A DNA stretch of 64,000 nt from Mycolicibacterium lutetiense (GTDB lineage Bacteria > Actinomycetota > Actinomycetes > Mycobacteriales > Mycobacteriaceae). Of the stretch, positions 45,790 to 58,092 are shown in pieces. Position numbers and translations under genes: made by a program. The notes under the pieces were generated by a model. The model was given only the letters and a program-made list of their open reading frames with translations. It was not told where the DNA came from and searched no databases. The DNA is taken from contig NZ_JAGIOP010000002.1 in assembly GCF_017876775.1 (NCBI RefSeq), positions 1,240,001 to 1,304,000 on the forward strand, read 5' to 3'. Within the stretch, counting starts at the first letter, position 1; each line of letters opens with the position of its first letter.

Positions 45790-46782
45790 TCAGTCAAACG
45801 ACTGCCATCCCGCGTTTCCCTCCCACGCGGCGCCGTCGAGGAGCACCGCGGCCGGGCCGGCGAGCACCCGTCCGATGGCCCGCCACCCTGGCGGTGGCGC
45901 ACCGGGGAATGTCGCGACCAGCGCGTGGTCCTCGCCACCGCCCAGAACCCAGGCCAAGGGGTCGGCACCCACGGCTGTGGCGGCCTCGGCGACCGCCAGG
46001 CGATCGGTGTCGAGACGGCTGCTGTCCAGGTCGATGGCAACCCCGGAGGCCGTCGCGATGTGGCCCAGATCGGCGAGCAGGCCGTCGGAGACGTCGGTCA
46101 TGGCAGTGGCCCCGGCGTCGGCGGCCCGGGCGCCCTGACCGTAGGGCGGCTGCGGGGTGAGGTGTCGCTGCCGCAGGTCCCCGAATCCGGCGGGCCCGTC
46201 GACGCCGTGCTCCCACAGTGCGTACCCGGCTGCCGACCGTCCCAGCTCCCCCGCCACCGCGAGGGTGTCACCGGCGCGGGCACCGCTGCGGCGCACCGGT
46301 TCCCGGCCGCCGAGGTCACCGAGGACAGTGACCGATATCACCCACAGCGGAGCGCTGACCAGATCCCCACCGGCGATGCTGGCGCCCAGCCGACGCGCCT
46401 CATCCCACAGCCCGTCGGACAATTCCGCCGCGGCTGCGACAGCGGTATCGGGTGGTGCACCGAACGCCACCACGAACGCGGTGGCCCGGCCACCCATCGC
46501 CTCGATATCGGCGGCGTTCTGGGCGATGGCTTTGCGCCCGATGTCATGCGGCGTCGACCAGTCGAGCCGAAAATGGCGGTCCTGCACCAGCATGTCGGTG
46601 GAGACCGCGGTGCGCCCGTCGGACGCCGTCAGCACGGCCGCGTCGTCACCCGGGCCCAGCGTCACGGCATCGGCTTGCGCGCGTCCGAACACCAACCGGT
46701 CGATGACGACGAATTCCCCCGCGGTCGCCAGGGTGTCGCCGTCGTCGTCACCGGGATCGTCGCCGATCGTCTCGCCGGTCAT
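45790..46782 (-). CDS. thiL: Thiamine-monophosphate kinase
   Basis: A 330-residue enzyme that phosphorylates thiamine monophosphate to the diphosphate cofactor. LGPGDDAAVL near 42, VSTDMLVQDRHF near 60, GRKAIAQNAADIEAMGG, GGDLVSAPLWVISVTVLGD, TDVSDGLLADLGHIA and GGEDHALVATFP are the PurM-fold family motifs. The N-terminal 20 residues are Asp/Gly-rich and variable. It lies 24 bp upstream of ung on the same strand. Nothing suggests a riboswitch in the short gap to the divergent RAM-domain gene. Confidence 0.96.
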   Translation of the reverse strand: MTGETIGDDPGDDDGDTLATAGEFVVIDRLVFGRAQADAVTLGPGDDAAVLTASDGRTAVSTDMLVQDRHFRLDWSTPHDIGRKAIAQNAADIEAMGGRATAFVVAFGAPPDTAVAAAAELSDGLWDEARRLGASIAGGDLVSAPLWVISVTVLGDLGGREPVRRSGARAGDTLAVAGELGRSAAGYALWEHGVDGPAGFGDLRQRHLTPQPPYGQGARAADAGATAMTDVSDGLLADLGHIATASGVAIDLDSSRLDTDRLAVAEAATAVGADPLAWVLGGGEDHALVATFPGAPPPGWRAIGRVLAGPAAVLLDGAAWEGNAGWQSFD

Positions 46783-46889
46783 ATCGCCTCCTGCCGGTCG
46801 GTTGCCGCGTCGGAGAACCCGGACCCGACCTGCGGTACGTTTGGTGCCTGCGGCCAGCAGTTTATGCAGCGAGACAGAGGAGGCGGCCG

Positions 46890-47132
46890 GTGGTGGAGGC
46901 TTACGTGCTGATCCAGACCGAGGTGGGTCGCGCCGAAGTCGTCGCCAAACAGCTCGCCGGACTGCCCGGCGTGGTGTCCGCCGAATACGTGACCGGGCCC
47001 TATGACGTGGTTTTGCGTCTCAGCGCCGACACGTTGACGGCGCTGCAATCCGATGTGGTCCCGGCCGTGCAGCAGGTACCCGGAATCACCCGGACCCTGA
47101 CCTGCCCGATCGCCAACGCCGGCCGGCCATAG
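46890..47132 (+). CDS. Stand-alone RAM (Lrp/AsnC ligand-binding) domain protein
   Basis: An 80-residue protein that is only the C-terminal ligand domain of Lrp/AsnC regulators: AYVLIQTEVGRAEVVAKQL, LPGVVSAEYVTGPYDVVLRL, VPGITRTLTC. There is no DNA-binding domain. Such RAM proteins bind amino acids and may modulate a full-length regulator by mixed oligomers. GTG start with GAGGAGG upstream. It is 10 bp before the DUF3515 gene, same strand. Confidence 0.88.
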   Translation: MVEAYVLIQTEVGRAEVVAKQLAGLPGVVSAEYVTGPYDVVLRLSADTLTALQSDVVPAVQQVPGITRTLTCPIANAGRP

Positions 47133-47142
47133 AGTTGGCGGC

Positions 47143-47721
47143 GTGACCGACTCGCACACCTCCGACGGACCGCCCCGCGCCCTGCTGATCGCGGCTGTGG
47201 TCGTTGCGGTTTCGGTGCTGATCACGGTCCTCGGTATCGCGGCGTCCCGGCAACGCTCACCCGAGCAGCAACCCGTCGCCATCCCGGCGATACCGGCGCC
47301 ACAGGCCGACAGCCAGCAGTGCCATGACCTGCTCAAGGCACTGCCCCAACAGCTTGGTGATTTCCGGCGGGCCACCACCGTCGACCCCACCCCGCCGGGC
47401 ACCGCGGCCTGGCGGGCCGAACCCGACACCGAGCCGGTGGTCCTGCGTTGCGGGCTGGAGCGCCCCACCGATTTCATTGTCGGCACTCCGCTACAGGTGG
47501 TCGACGAGATCCAGTGGTTCAGGGTGGGAGAAACCGGCCCGGTAGCCCCCGGAACGGAGGCCGATGATCAGGCCCGCAGCACCTGGTACGCGGTCGACCG
47601 TCCGGTGTACGTCGCCCTGACCCTGCCCGCCGGGTCAGGACCGACGCCTATTCAGCAGATCTCCGGTCAGATCGCCCGCACCATGCCCGCCCAGGAGCCG
47701 GCACCGGCTCCGGCGCGCTGA
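47143..47721 (+). CDS. DUF3515 membrane-anchored protein (Rv2980-like)
   Basis: A 192-residue protein with an N-terminal transmembrane segment (about 11-31, LLIAAVVVAVSVLITVLGIA) and an outer domain containing QCHDLLKALPQQLGDF and VVLRCGLERPTDF, the two-Cys DUF3515 pattern. Function unknown; probably extracytoplasmic. GTG start. It ends one base before the convergent ddlA stop, with no terminator between. Confidence 0.87.
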   Translation: MTDSHTSDGPPRALLIAAVVVAVSVLITVLGIAASRQRSPEQQPVAIPAIPAPQADSQQCHDLLKALPQQLGDFRRATTVDPTPPGTAAWRAEPDTEPVVLRCGLERPTDFIVGTPLQVVDEIQWFRVGETGPVAPGTEADDQARSTWYAVDRPVYVALTLPAGSGPTPIQQISGQIARTMPAQEPAPAPAR

Positions 47722-47722
47722 G

Positions 47723-48856
47723 TCAACGCAGTCCGGTACCGCGGGCCAGCGCAGTCTCGACCATCGCGGTCAGCAAGGTGGGGTAGTCGACACCGCTGGC
47801 CGCCCACATCCGCGGATACATCGAGATGGTGGTGAACCCCGGCATCGTGTTGATCTCGTTGATCACCGGGCCGTCGTCGGTCAGGAAGAAGTCGACGCGA
47901 GCCAACCCCTGGCAGTCGATCGCGGTGAAGGCACGCACGGCCAACCGGCGGATCTCCGCCGAGACGTCGTCGTCAACCTTGGCGGGTACGTCCAGTTCGG
48001 CTGCGTCGACAAGGTATTTGGTGGCGAAGTCGTAGAAGCCGTCCTCGCGTCCGCGCACGCCGGCCACCCGGATCTCGCCGACGGTGCTGGCTTCGATCTG
48101 GCCGTCGGGGAATTCGAGGACGCCGCATTCCAGTTCGCGCCCCGGGATCGCGGCCTCGACAATGACCTTCGGGTCGTGGTGGCGCGCGAGTTCGATCGCG
48201 GCAGGCAGCTCATCCCACGTCGCGACCCGGCTGACGCCGATCGACGAGCCACCCCGGGCAGGCTTGACGAACACCGGCAGGCCGAGGCGCTCCCGCTGTT
48301 CCAGATCCAGGGTCGGATCTGAACCGTCGCGGCTGGGACGCAGCACCACGAAGTCGCCGATCGGCAGGCCCTCGGCGACGAGCAGCTTCTTCGTGAACTC
48401 CTTGTCCATACCCGCGGCACTGGACAACACTCCGGAGCCGACGTACGGGATCCCGGACAACTCCAGCAGGCCCTGGATGGTGCCGTCCTCGCCGTAGGGC
48501 CCGTGCAGTACCGGGAAGACCACGTCGACGGCGGCCAACAGCTCACCGGGACCATTGCTCAGCGCCAACAGCTGACCGCTGCGGTTCGGGGCGGCCGGCA
48601 GCGCGAGCTCGGTACCGGACGCCTCGGTCACCTCGGGCAGCCGGCCGTCGGTGATCGCGAGCGTCTCCGGACTTCCGTCGGTCAGGACCCACGATCCGTC
48701 GGGGGTGATCCCGACGGCGACGACCTCGAATCGCTCCGGGTCGAGGTTGCGCAGGATGCTGCCTGCCGATACGCAGGAAATCGCGTGCTCAGAGCTACGC
48801 CCGCCGTAGACCACGGCGACGCGGGTGCGGGATCCGGTCTGATTGCGGGCTGTCAC
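47723..48856 (-). CDS. ddlA: D-alanine--D-alanine ligase
   Basis: A 377-residue ATP-grasp ligase that makes D-Ala-D-Ala for peptidoglycan; target of D-cycloserine. [45 protein letters not shown] and [18 protein letters not shown] are the family signatures, the last with the Mg-binding Glu and Asn. Full length and orthologous by position to Rv2981c. Cell-wall genes dacB and dacB2 in this window act on its product later in the pathway. Confidence 0.96.
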   Translation of the reverse strand: MTARNQTGSRTRVAVVYGGRSSEHAISCVSAGSILRNLDPERFEVVAVGITPDGSWVLTDGSPETLAITDGRLPEVTEASGTELALPAAPNRSGQLLALSNGPGELLAAVDVVFPVLHGPYGEDGTIQGLLELSGIPYVGSGVLSSAAGMDKEFTKKLLVAEGLPIGDFVVLRPSRDGSDPTLDLEQRERLGLPVFVKPARGGSSIGVSRVATWDELPAAIELARHHDPKVIVEAAIPGRELECGVLEFPDGQIEASTVGEIRVAGVRGREDGFYDFATKYLVDAAELDVPAKVDDDVSAEIRRLAVRAFTAIDCQGLARVDFFLTDDGPVINEINTMPGFTTISMYPRMWAASGVDYPTLLTAMVETALARGTGLR

Positions 48857-48917
48857 AACCTAGAGAGGTTACCGTCCCGGTCCGCTCCCACCTTCCGGTG
48901 CGTCCCGACCTGGGCTT

Positions 48918-50024
48918 TCACCGCTGCAGTGCGTGCTCCACGTCGGCGAGCAGGTCTTCGGTGTCTTCGATCCCGGCCGAGATGCGGGCGAACCCGGCGG
49001 GCACCGGGTCGCCCCAGCGGGCCCTGCGGTCGACCGAGGTGTGGATCCCGCCGAAGCTGGTCGAGGCGATGAGCAGTGCGCTGCGCTCGACCAGGGTGTG
49101 CACCGCGGCGGCGTCGGCCAGCTCTATCGACACCAGCCCGCCGAAACGCTTCATCTGGGAGGCCGCCAGGTCGTGTGCCGGATCGTCGGGTAGTCCGGGA
49201 TAGCGCACCGAGCGCACCGCAGGATGGCTGCGCAGCATCATCGCCAGGGCTGCGGCGTTCTGGCACTGCCGTTCGAAGCGCAGTCCGGCACTACCGAGGC
49301 TGCGCAGCACCAACCATGCCTCGAACGCACCAAGGATGGGCCCGGCCAGCAGCCGGTCGCGCTCCACCGCGGCCATCAGCTCGGGCTGGCTGCCTGCCAC
49401 GTAGCCGGCTATCAGATCACTGTGTCCCGACAGTGACTTCGTGGCACTGGCCACCACGAGGTCGGCGCCGAGCGAAAGCGGTTGCTGACCAAGCGGTGTG
49501 GCGGCGGTGTTGTCGACGACGAGCGTGGCGCCGCGACTACGGCAGGTCATTGCCAGCCGGTGCAGGTCGACGACGTCGAGCCCCGGATTGGCCGGTGTCT
49601 CGGCGAGGACCACGTCAGCGTGAGCGGACGCCTCACAGATCTCGGCAACACTCGCTTCGATCACCGTAATACCTTGTGGCGCAAGGTATTCTACCGCGTA
49701 ACGACGGACCTGATAGTAGCCGTCAGCGGGGACGACAAGCGTGGATCCCGGTCTGGCCAGGACCCGCAGAGCCGAGGTGATCGCGGCCATGCCCGATCCG
49801 AACGTGAGCGCAGCGGCGGCCCCTTCCAGTTCGGCGAGGGCCGCTTCGAGCTGCCGCCACGACGGGTTGGAGCTGCGGCCGTAGCTGTCGAGCGGCTCGG
49901 CTTCGTCGGGCGAGAGATGGAACGCCGACGCCGGCACCGGGATGGGCGCCACCGGCTGTCCTGGAATCGATTCCAGGCCAACAGCTTTGACGCTCCGAGT
50001 GGAATCTCCGTACAGGCCGTCCAC
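48918..50024 (-). CDS. PLP-dependent trans-sulfuration enzyme (cystathionine lyase/synthase type)
   Basis: A 368-residue Cys/Met-metabolism PLP enzyme. The cofactor Lys is in ASATKSLSGHSD, preceded by ETPANPGLDVVDL and VDNTAATPLGQQPL, the family pattern; YGRSSNPSWRQLEAAL is the N-terminal substrate region. It could be cystathionine gamma-lyase, beta-lyase or gamma-synthase; sequence alone does not settle this. It lies 4 bp after gpsA and has no counterpart at this place in M. tuberculosis (Rv2981c-Rv2982c are adjacent there). Confidence 0.87.
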   Translation of the reverse strand: MDGLYGDSTRSVKAVGLESIPGQPVAPIPVPASAFHLSPDEAEPLDSYGRSSNPSWRQLEAALAELEGAAAALTFGSGMAAITSALRVLARPGSTLVVPADGYYQVRRYAVEYLAPQGITVIEASVAEICEASAHADVVLAETPANPGLDVVDLHRLAMTCRSRGATLVVDNTAATPLGQQPLSLGADLVVASATKSLSGHSDLIAGYVAGSQPELMAAVERDRLLAGPILGAFEAWLVLRSLGSAGLRFERQCQNAAALAMMLRSHPAVRSVRYPGLPDDPAHDLAASQMKRFGGLVSIELADAAAVHTLVERSALLIASTSFGGIHTSVDRRARWGDPVPAGFARISAGIEDTEDLLADVEHALQR

Positions 50025-50028
50025 TCAC

Positions 50029-51756
<1,728 letters not shown>

Positions 51757-51790
51757 CCGAGGACCCGCGAGATAGGGAATGATCGGACGG

Positions 51791-53983
51791 ATGAGCGAAG
51801 CCACTGAAGCCGAGCCAGAAACCCGGTCGGATCACTCCCGACGGGACGCCGCGACAGTCGTATCGGAGCAGTCCGACGAGGCATCGTCGCCGGGAGCACC
51901 ACCGGCGGCCACCTCGCCCGCAGTGGACAACGCGCTGCCCGAGGACCGATACCTCAACCGCGAGCTGAGCTGGCTGGACTTCAACGCCCGGGTCCTGGCC
52001 CTGGCCGCCGACACCTCACTGCCCTTGCTCGAGCGGGCAAAGTTCCTGGCGATCTTCGCGTCCAATCTCGACGAGTTCTACATGGTCCGGGTGGCCGGCC
52101 TCAAACGCCGCGACGAGATGGGACTTTCGGTGCGCTCGGCCGACGGCCTGTCCCCGCGCGAACAGTTGCGTCGCATCAACGAACGCACCCAGCAGATCGC
52201 CAGCCGTCACGCCAGCGTGTTCTTCAACTCGGTCCGCCCCGCCCTGGCCGAAGAGGGCATCGTCATCGTCAACTGGGCCCAGCTCGACGAGTCCGAACGC
52301 GCGAAGCTCTCCACCTACTTCCATGAGCAGGTGTTCCCGGTCCTCACCCCGCTTGCGGTGGATCCGGCGCACCCGTTCCCGTTCGTCAGCGGGCTGAGCC
52401 TGAACCTGGCGATCACCGTCAAGCACCCCGAGGACGGCGGCCAACACTTCGCCAGGATCAAGGTGCCCGACAACGTCGGCCGCTTCGTCGAACTCAGCGG
52501 CCCCGCCGAATCGACGGTGGTGCGGTTCCTGCCGATGGAGGAACTGATCGCGGCGTTCCTGCCGGTGTTGTTCCCCGGCCTCGAGATCGTCGAGCACCAC
52601 GCCTTCCGGATCACCCGCAACGCCGACTTCGAGGTCGAAGAGGATCGCGACGAGGACCTGCTGCAGGCGCTGGAACGTGAACTGGCCCGCAGGCGGTTCG
52701 GCTCGCCGGTCCGGCTGGAAGTGTCCGACGACATGACCGAGAGCATGCTCGAACTGCTGCTGCGGGAACTGGATGTGGACCCCGGCGACGTCATCGAGTT
52801 GCCCGGGCTGCTGGATCTCTCCGCGCTGTGGCAGATCTACGGCGTGGATCGGCCCGCCCTCAAGGACCGGCCGTTCGTACCCGCCACCCCACCGGCTTTC
52901 GGCGAACGTGAAACGCCGAAGAGCATTTTCTCCACACTGCGCGACGGGGATGTGCTGGTGCACCACCCCTATGACTCGTTCTCCACCACCGTTCAGCGCT
53001 TCATCGAGCAGGCCGCCGCCGATCCCAACGTGCTGGCGATCAAGCAGACGCTGTACCGCACCTCCGGTGACTCCCCCATCGTCAACGCCCTGATCGATGC
53101 CGCCGAGGCCGGCAAGCAGGTGGTTGCGCTCGTGGAGATCAAGGCTCGCTTCGATGAGCAGGCCAACATCAAGTGGGCCAGGGCACTTGAGCAGGCCGGC
53201 GTACACGTGGTCTACGGGTTGATCGGACTCAAGACGCACTGCAAGACCTGCCTCGTGGTGCGGCGCGAGGGGTCGACAATCCGGCGCTACTGCCACATCG
53301 GTACCGGCAACTACAACCCGAAAACCGCGCGGCTGTATGAAGACGTGGGGTTGCTCACGGCCGATCCCGACATCGGCGCCGACCTCACCGACCTGTTCAA
53401 TTCTCTGACCGGGTATTCCCGTAAGGACGCCTACCGCAATCTGCTGGTGGCGCCGCGCGGGGTGCGCAAGGGCATCATCGAGCGCATCGACCGCGAGATC
53501 GCCGCCCATCATGAGGGAGCCGAGACCGGAATCCGGTTGAAAGCCAACGCACTCGTCGACGAACAGGTGATCGATGCGCTCTACCGGGCCTCGCAGGCCG
53601 GGGTCCCGGTCGAGATCGTGGTGCGGGGCATCTGCGCCCTACGTCCCGGTGTTCCCGGGTACTCCGACAACATCACGGTGCGCTCGATCCTCGGACGCTT
53701 CCTGGAGCACTCGCGCATTATTCACTTCCGCGCCATCAACGAGTTCTGGATCGGCAGTGCGGACATGATGCATCGTAATCTGGACCGCCGTGTCGAAGTG
53801 ATGGCTCAGGTCAAGGATCCGAGGCTGACCGCCCAACTCAACGAGGTGTTCGAGTCCGCGATGGATCCGGCCACCCGGTGCTGGGAGTTACGACACGACG
53901 GTTACTGGACGGCGCTGCCCCGGGAGGGACAGACAGTCCGCGATCACCAGGTGTCGATGATGGAACGGCACCGGTACCCCTGA
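51791..53983 (+). CDS. ppk: Polyphosphate kinase 1
   Basis: About 730 residues. Makes polyphosphate from ATP by a phosphohistidine intermediate. [15 protein letters not shown] and [20 protein letters not shown] open the N and H domains; [34 protein letters not shown], and [16 protein letters not shown] carry one active-site His, with the second in [27 protein letters not shown] 51791 ([12 protein letters not shown]) is preferred; ATG 51779 is possible. The variable acidic N-terminus (about 1-50) precedes the conserved part. Confidence 0.95.
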   Translation: MSEATEAEPETRSDHSRRDAATVVSEQSDEASSPGAPPAATSPAVDNALPEDRYLNRELSWLDFNARVLALAADTSLPLLERAKFLAIFASNLDEFYMVRVAGLKRRDEMGLSVRSADGLSPREQLRRINERTQQIASRHASVFFNSVRPALAEEGIVIVNWAQLDESERAKLSTYFHEQVFPVLTPLAVDPAHPFPFVSGLSLNLAITVKHPEDGGQHFARIKVPDNVGRFVELSGPAESTVVRFLPMEELIAAFLPVLFPGLEIVEHHAFRITRNADFEVEEDRDEDLLQALERELARRRFGSPVRLEVSDDMTESMLELLLRELDVDPGDVIELPGLLDLSALWQIYGVDRPALKDRPFVPATPPAFGERETPKSIFSTLRDGDVLVHHPYDSFSTTVQRFIEQAAADPNVLAIKQTLYRTSGDSPIVNALIDAAEAGKQVVALVEIKARFDEQANIKWARALEQAGVHVVYGLIGLKTHCKTCLVVRREGSTIRRYCHIGTGNYNPKTARLYEDVGLLTADPDIGADLTDLFNSLTGYSRKDAYRNLLVAPRGVRKGIIERIDREIAAHHEGAETGIRLKANALVDEQVIDALYRASQAGVPVEIVVRGICALRPGVPGYSDNITVRSILGRFLEHSRIIHFRAINEFWIGSADMMHRNLDRRVEVMAQVKDPRLTAQLNEVFESAMDPATRCWELRHDGYWTALPREGQTVRDHQVSMMERHRYP

Positions 53984-54027
53984 GCCCCGCCGGGGCCCGG
54001 GCTGCGCAATGACCTGCAGGAGTTTAG

Positions 54028-54969
54028 GTGTCCAACGACAGCACAACAGCAGCGCGGCCGGGCACCAAGCTCGTGCCCGCGGCGGGCGCCGTGTTGTGGC
54101 GTGGCGGCCAGGACGCAGCAGGCGGAGTCGTGACCGAGGTGGCTGTGATCCACCGTCCGCGGTATGACGATTGGTCCCTGCCCAAGGGCAAGGTCGAGGT
54201 GGACGAAACCGATCCGGTGGCCGCGGTACGCGAGGTTCACGAAGAGACCGGATATACCGCACAACTCGGCCGTCGACTCGGCTCGATCTCGTATGAGATT
54301 CCGCAGGGCACCAAACGGGTCCGGTACTGGGCGGCCCGTGCCACCGGAGGAGACTTCACCCCCAACGACGAGGTGGACAAGCTCATCTGGCTGCCGGTGG
54401 ACGCGGCGATGGACCAACTGGGCTACCCGCATGACCGAAAAATGTTGCGCCGCTTCGAAAAACACCCACACGACACCAACACGGTACTCATCGTGCGGCA
54501 CGGTGCGGCCGGGCGCCGATCCCGCTTCAAGGGCGACGACCGCAAGCGTCCTCTGGACAAGAAGGGTCGGGCACAGGCCGAGGCCCTGGTCGATCAACTA
54601 CTGGCATTCGGTGCCACAACGCTTTACGCGGCCGATCGGCTGCGCTGCCATCAGACCCTCGAGCCGCTGGCGCAAGAACTCGGGGTGGACATTCACAATG
54701 AGCCGGCGCTGACCGAAGAGGCATACAGCTCCGACCACAAGGCCGGCCGCAGCCGCGTGCTGGAACTCGCGGCGCGGGCGGGGACCCCGGTGATCTGCAC
54801 GCAGGGCAAGGTGATTCCCGATCTCATCTCATGGTGGTGCGCACGGTCACAGGTACGCCCGCAGACCACCGGAAATCGCAAGGGCAGCACCTGGGTGTTG
54901 TCGATGACCGACGGTCGACTGGTCGCCGCAGACCATCTCAGCAGTCCCCTGCCTGCCTGCGGCGGCTAA
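54028..54969 (+). CDS. mutT1: NUDIX hydrolase fused to histidine phosphatase (MutT1)
   Basis: A 313-residue fusion. The N-terminal Nudix domain has [20 protein letters not shown] followed by TGY (about residues 54-76), and the C-terminal histidine phosphatase has [12 protein letters not shown] (about 155-166). The mycobacterial enzyme converts 8-oxo-dGTP to 8-oxo-dGDP and on to the monophosphate, sanitising the nucleotide pool. GTG start with GCAGGAG upstream. It follows ppk by 44 bp and is closed by a strong stem-loop. Confidence 0.94.
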   Translation: MSNDSTTAARPGTKLVPAAGAVLWRGGQDAAGGVVTEVAVIHRPRYDDWSLPKGKVEVDETDPVAAVREVHEETGYTAQLGRRLGSISYEIPQGTKRVRYWAARATGGDFTPNDEVDKLIWLPVDAAMDQLGYPHDRKMLRRFEKHPHDTNTVLIVRHGAAGRRSRFKGDDRKRPLDKKGRAQAEALVDQLLAFGATTLYAADRLRCHQTLEPLAQELGVDIHNEPALTEEAYSSDHKAGRSRVLELAARAGTPVICTQGKVIPDLISWWCARSQVRPQTTGNRKGSTWVLSMTDGRLVAADHLSSPLPACGG

Positions 54970-54983
54970 CCGCACACAAAAAA

Positions 54984-55020
54984 GGCACGTCGTGAGCGGA
55001 TCTACCGCCCACGACGTGCC
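54984..55020. terminator. Strong stem-loop between mutT1 and hupB
   Basis: Arms 54984-54994 and 55010-55020 pair over 11 bp; after one A/C mismatch a further four base pairs surround a five-base loop. A run of seven A lies on the left (a U-tract for the minus strand). It ends hupB and probably mutT1 transcription. Confidence 0.85.
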
Positions 55021-55030
55021 TCTTCCGTAA

Positions 55031-55684
55031 TTACTTGCGGCCCTTCTTGGCCGGTGCCTTCTTGGCGGCGACCTTCTTGGCCGGAGCCTTGGTCGCGGCC
55101 TTCTTGGCCGGAGCCTTGGTCGCGGCCTTCTTGGCCGGTGCCTTCTTGACTGCGGCCTTCTTGGCCGGAGCCTTGACTGCGGCCTTCTTCGCCGGAGCCT
55201 TCTTGACAGCGGCCTTCTTCGCCGGTGCCTTCTTGACTGCGGCCTTCTTGGCCGGAGCCTTGACTGCGGCCTTCTTCGCCGGAGCCTTCTTGACAGCGGC
55301 CTTCTTGGCCGGAGCCTTCTTGGCAACGGTCTTCTTGGCGGCACCACGCTTGGCCGGGCCCGCGGTGACGCCGCGCTTGACGGCCGGACCGTCGGCCGGG
55401 AGACGCTGCGCTCCAGCGACAACCGCCTTGAACTGAGCGCCCGGACGGAACGCCGGCACCGAGGTCGGCTTGACCTTCACCGTCTCGCCGGTGCGCGGGT
55501 TGCGCGCTACACGGGCAGCGCGACGGCGCTGCTCGAAAACACCGAAGCCGGTGATCGTGACGCTTTCGCCCTTGTGCACCGCGCGGACGATGGTGTCCAC
55601 AACGTTCTCGACCGCGGCGGTAGCCTGCCGACGATCGGTGCCCAGTTTGGTTGTGAGTACGTCGATGAGCTCCGCTTTGTTCAT
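55031..55684 (-). CDS. hupB: Histone-like DNA-binding protein HupB
   Basis: A 217-residue HU homologue with a histone-H1-like tail. Residues 1-90 are [17 protein letters not shown], then [18 protein letters not shown] with the DNA-binding arm. Residues about 105-217 are tandem [24 protein letters not shown] units, encoded by repetitive DNA. It compacts the nucleoid; the tail is known to be acetylated in mycobacteria. ATG 55684 fits all homologues; 40 in-frame upstream residues do not. Ends at the stem-loop shared with mutT1. Confidence 0.97.
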   Translation of the reverse strand: MNKAELIDVLTTKLGTDRRQATAAVENVVDTIVRAVHKGESVTITGFGVFEQRRRAARVARNPRTGETVKVKPTSVPAFRPGAQFKAVVAGAQRLPADGPAVKRGVTAGPAKRGAAKKTVAKKAPAKKAAVKKAPAKKAAVKAPAKKAAVKKAPAKKAAVKKAPAKKAAVKAPAKKAAVKKAPAKKAATKAPAKKAATKAPAKKVAAKKAPAKKGRK

Positions 55685-55898
55685 CCAAAACCTCCGAAAC
55701 CAGTGGCCCTCTTTGGACCGACTAGAGGACACGGTAAACCCTGTAACCACTGATTTCCAAGAGCCACGCGCAATTTCAGGCGTAGCTGGCGAACAATCCG
55801 GCAATCCGCTTGCCCCACTTGGACTCCGCCGGGTCGGGTCCAGAACCGGTTTGGCAGGCGGCGAATTCGGGCGCTGAAGCGTCCTTAGGAGGCCTCGA

Positions 55899-56495
55899 TC
55901 AGGCCGGCAGAGTGCGCGGTTTCCAGGCCGGCCTGCGCTTCTCGTAATCCTCGATCGAAGACAGTTTCCGCAGCGTAAGGCCTATATCGTCGAGTCCCTC
56001 GAGCAGCCGCCAGGCCGTGTAGTCGTCAATTCTGAACGGCAACACAACCGTTCCGGCGACGATATTTCGATCTTGAAGGTTCACAGTGATTTCCAGCCCG
56101 GGATTCTGCTCGATGAGCTTCCATAAGAGCTCGACATCATCTTGGGCGACTTCGGCGGCCAATAGCCCGGCCTTGCCGGCGTTGCCGCGGAAAATATCGG
56201 CGAAACGGGACGAGATAACCACCCGGAAGCCATAGTCCATGAGTGCCCAGACGGCATGTTCGCGCGACGATCCGGTACCGAAATCAGGGCCGGCCACCAA
56301 CACGGAGCCTTTATCGAATGGCGGCAGATTCAGAATGAACGACGGATCGGTGCGCCAGGCGGCGAACAATCCATCCTCGAAACCTGTTCGGGTTACCCGC
56401 TTCAAATAGACCGCGGGGATGATCTGATCGGTGTCGACATTGGCCCGCCGCAGCGGGACGCCGATTCCGGTGTGAGTACTAAAAGCGTCCATCAC
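55899..56495 (-). CDS. leuD: 3-isopropylmalate dehydratase small subunit
   Basis: A 198-residue small subunit of isopropylmalate isomerase in leucine synthesis. [28 protein letters not shown] opens it, and [19 protein letters not shown] contains the substrate-binding Ser/Arg loop of the aconitase swivel domain. It lies 18 bp after leuC, cotranscribed. A gap of 214 bp to hupB holds only a weak GGCCT/AGGCC stem. Confidence 0.97.
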   Translation of the reverse strand: MMDAFSTHTGIGVPLRRANVDTDQIIPAVYLKRVTRTGFEDGLFAAWRTDPSFILNLPPFDKGSVLVAGPDFGTGSSREHAVWALMDYGFRVVISSRFADIFRGNAGKAGLLAAEVAQDDVELLWKLIEQNPGLEITVNLQDRNIVAGTVVLPFRIDDYTAWRLLEGLDDIGLTLRKLSSIEDYEKRRPAWKPRTLPA

Positions 56496-56513
56496 GCTTC
56501 TCCTTCTGGCTTC

Positions 56514-57968
56514 TTAGCGGGTCGCGGCGGGCAGATCGGCAGGGGACGCGAGTTTTCCACGGACAGCGGTGGCCGCCGCGACACCCGGTGAGACCAGGTG
56601 GGTGCGGCCCCCCTTGCCCTGTCGGCCTTCGAAGTTCCGGTTGGACGTGGAGGCGCAGCGCTGCCCCGGGGACAGCTGATCGGGGTTCATGCCCAGACAC
56701 ATCGAGCAGCCGGCCTGCCGCCATTCGGCACCTGCCGCGGTGAATATCTGGTCGAGGCCCTCCGATTCGGCCTGGGCGCGGACCCGCATCGAGCCCGGCA
56801 CCACCAGCATCCGCACTCCGTCGGCCACCTTACGATCGCGTAGCACGTCGGCGACGACCCGGAGGTCCTCGATGCGACCGTTGGTGCAAGACCCGACGAA
56901 GACGGTGTCCACGGCGATGTCACGCATGGCCATCCCGGGCCGAAGATCCATGTAGGCCAAAGCCTTCTCCGCCGACTGGCGCTCCCCGTCGTCGCCCATC
57001 AACTCCGGGTCCGGGACCGACGCGGACAGCGGAACCCCCTGCCCCGGGTTGGTGCCCCAGGTCACGAACGGGCTCAACGCGGCGGCGTCCAGGTAGACCT
57101 CGGTGTCGAATTCGGCGCCCTCGTCGGTGCGCAACTTGCTCCACGCGGCGACGGCGTTGTCCCAGTCGGCACCCTTGGGAGCATTCGGACGACCCTTGAG
57201 GAACTCGAAGGTGGTCTCGTCAGGAGCCACCATTCCGGCGCGCGCCCCGGCCTCGATGCTCATGTTGCAGATCGTCATCCGGCCTTCCATGGACAGCGCC
57301 TCGATGGCACTCCCCCGGTATTCGATGACGTGGCCCTGCCCGCCACCGGTACCGATCTTGGCGATGACGGCAAGAATGATGTCCTTGGCGCTCACGCCGG
57401 GCGGCAGCACGCCGTCGACGTTGACCGCCATGGTCTTGAACGGCTTGAGCGGCAGTGTCTGCGTGGCCATCACGTGCTCGACCTCGGACGTGCCGATGCC
57501 CATGGCGATGGCGCCGAACGCTCCGTGGGTCGAGGTGTGGCTGTCTCCGCACACGACCGTCATACCCGGCTGGGTCAGTCCGAGTTGAGGTCCGATGATG
57601 TGCACGATGCCTTGTTCAGCATCCCCCATCGAGTGCAGCCGGATACCGAATTCCGCGCAGTTGCGCCGCAATGTCTCGACCTGGGTGCGCGAAACCGGAT
57701 CCGCGATCGGCTTGTCGATGTCGACCGTGGGGACGTTGTGGTCCTCGGTGGCGATCGTCAGGTCGGGCCGGCGCAGCGGCCGGCCGGCCAAGCGCAGACC
57801 GTCGAACGCCTGCGGGCTGGTGACCTCGTGCACGAGATGAAGGTCGATGTAGATCAGGTCGGGCTCTTTGGCAGCGCCCTCTCCCTGGCCGCGCGCCACG
57901 ACATGGTCGTCCCAAACCTTTTCGGCCAGGGTGCGCGGCTTCACGGATGTCTGTGTCGATTGGTCCAT
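56514..57968 (-). CDS. leuC: 3-isopropylmalate dehydratase large subunit
   Basis: A 484-residue aconitase-family subunit carrying the 4Fe-4S cluster. [24 protein letters not shown] is family-typical, the cluster cysteines are in FVGSCTNGR and in [10 protein letters not shown] near the C-terminus. With LeuD it isomerises 2- to 3-isopropylmalate. Divergent from the IclR-type gene, with paired TCTC/GAGA inverted repeats in the 118-bp gap, which suggests control by that regulator. Confidence 0.97.
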   Translation of the reverse strand: MDQSTQTSVKPRTLAEKVWDDHVVARGQGEGAAKEPDLIYIDLHLVHEVTSPQAFDGLRLAGRPLRRPDLTIATEDHNVPTVDIDKPIADPVSRTQVETLRRNCAEFGIRLHSMGDAEQGIVHIIGPQLGLTQPGMTVVCGDSHTSTHGAFGAIAMGIGTSEVEHVMATQTLPLKPFKTMAVNVDGVLPPGVSAKDIILAVIAKIGTGGGQGHVIEYRGSAIEALSMEGRMTICNMSIEAGARAGMVAPDETTFEFLKGRPNAPKGADWDNAVAAWSKLRTDEGAEFDTEVYLDAAALSPFVTWGTNPGQGVPLSASVPDPELMGDDGERQSAEKALAYMDLRPGMAMRDIAVDTVFVGSCTNGRIEDLRVVADVLRDRKVADGVRMLVVPGSMRVRAQAESEGLDQIFTAAGAEWRQAGCSMCLGMNPDQLSPGQRCASTSNRNFEGRQGKGGRTHLVSPGVAAATAVRGKLASPADLPAATR

Positions 57969-58056
57969 CGCTACTTCTCGATTCGATTAACGGCAATGCG
58001 GGCTTGCATCAAGAGTCCGCCAGGGCTGGGAGTTACTGTCGCCATCTCATCTGTCA

Positions 58057-58092
58057 TCTCAGAATGCGAGACGCTAGTATCTCTCTGTGAGA
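58057..58092. promoter_or_regulatory. Two inverted repeats and -10 in leuC/iclR intergenic region
   Basis: TCTC-N7-GAGA at 58057-58071 and TCTC-N5-GAGA at 58080-58092. Between them TAGTAT (58075-58080) fits a -10; its expected start site coincides with the GTG at 58087, so the iclR mRNA is likely leaderless. The second repeat covers the start codon, fitting autoregulation. Confidence 0.5.

Noticed and set aside
55040..55330. Regular repeats suggesting a CRISPR array or minisatellite
   Set aside because: They are the Lys/Ala/Pro tail codons of hupB, contiguous and in frame, with no spacers.
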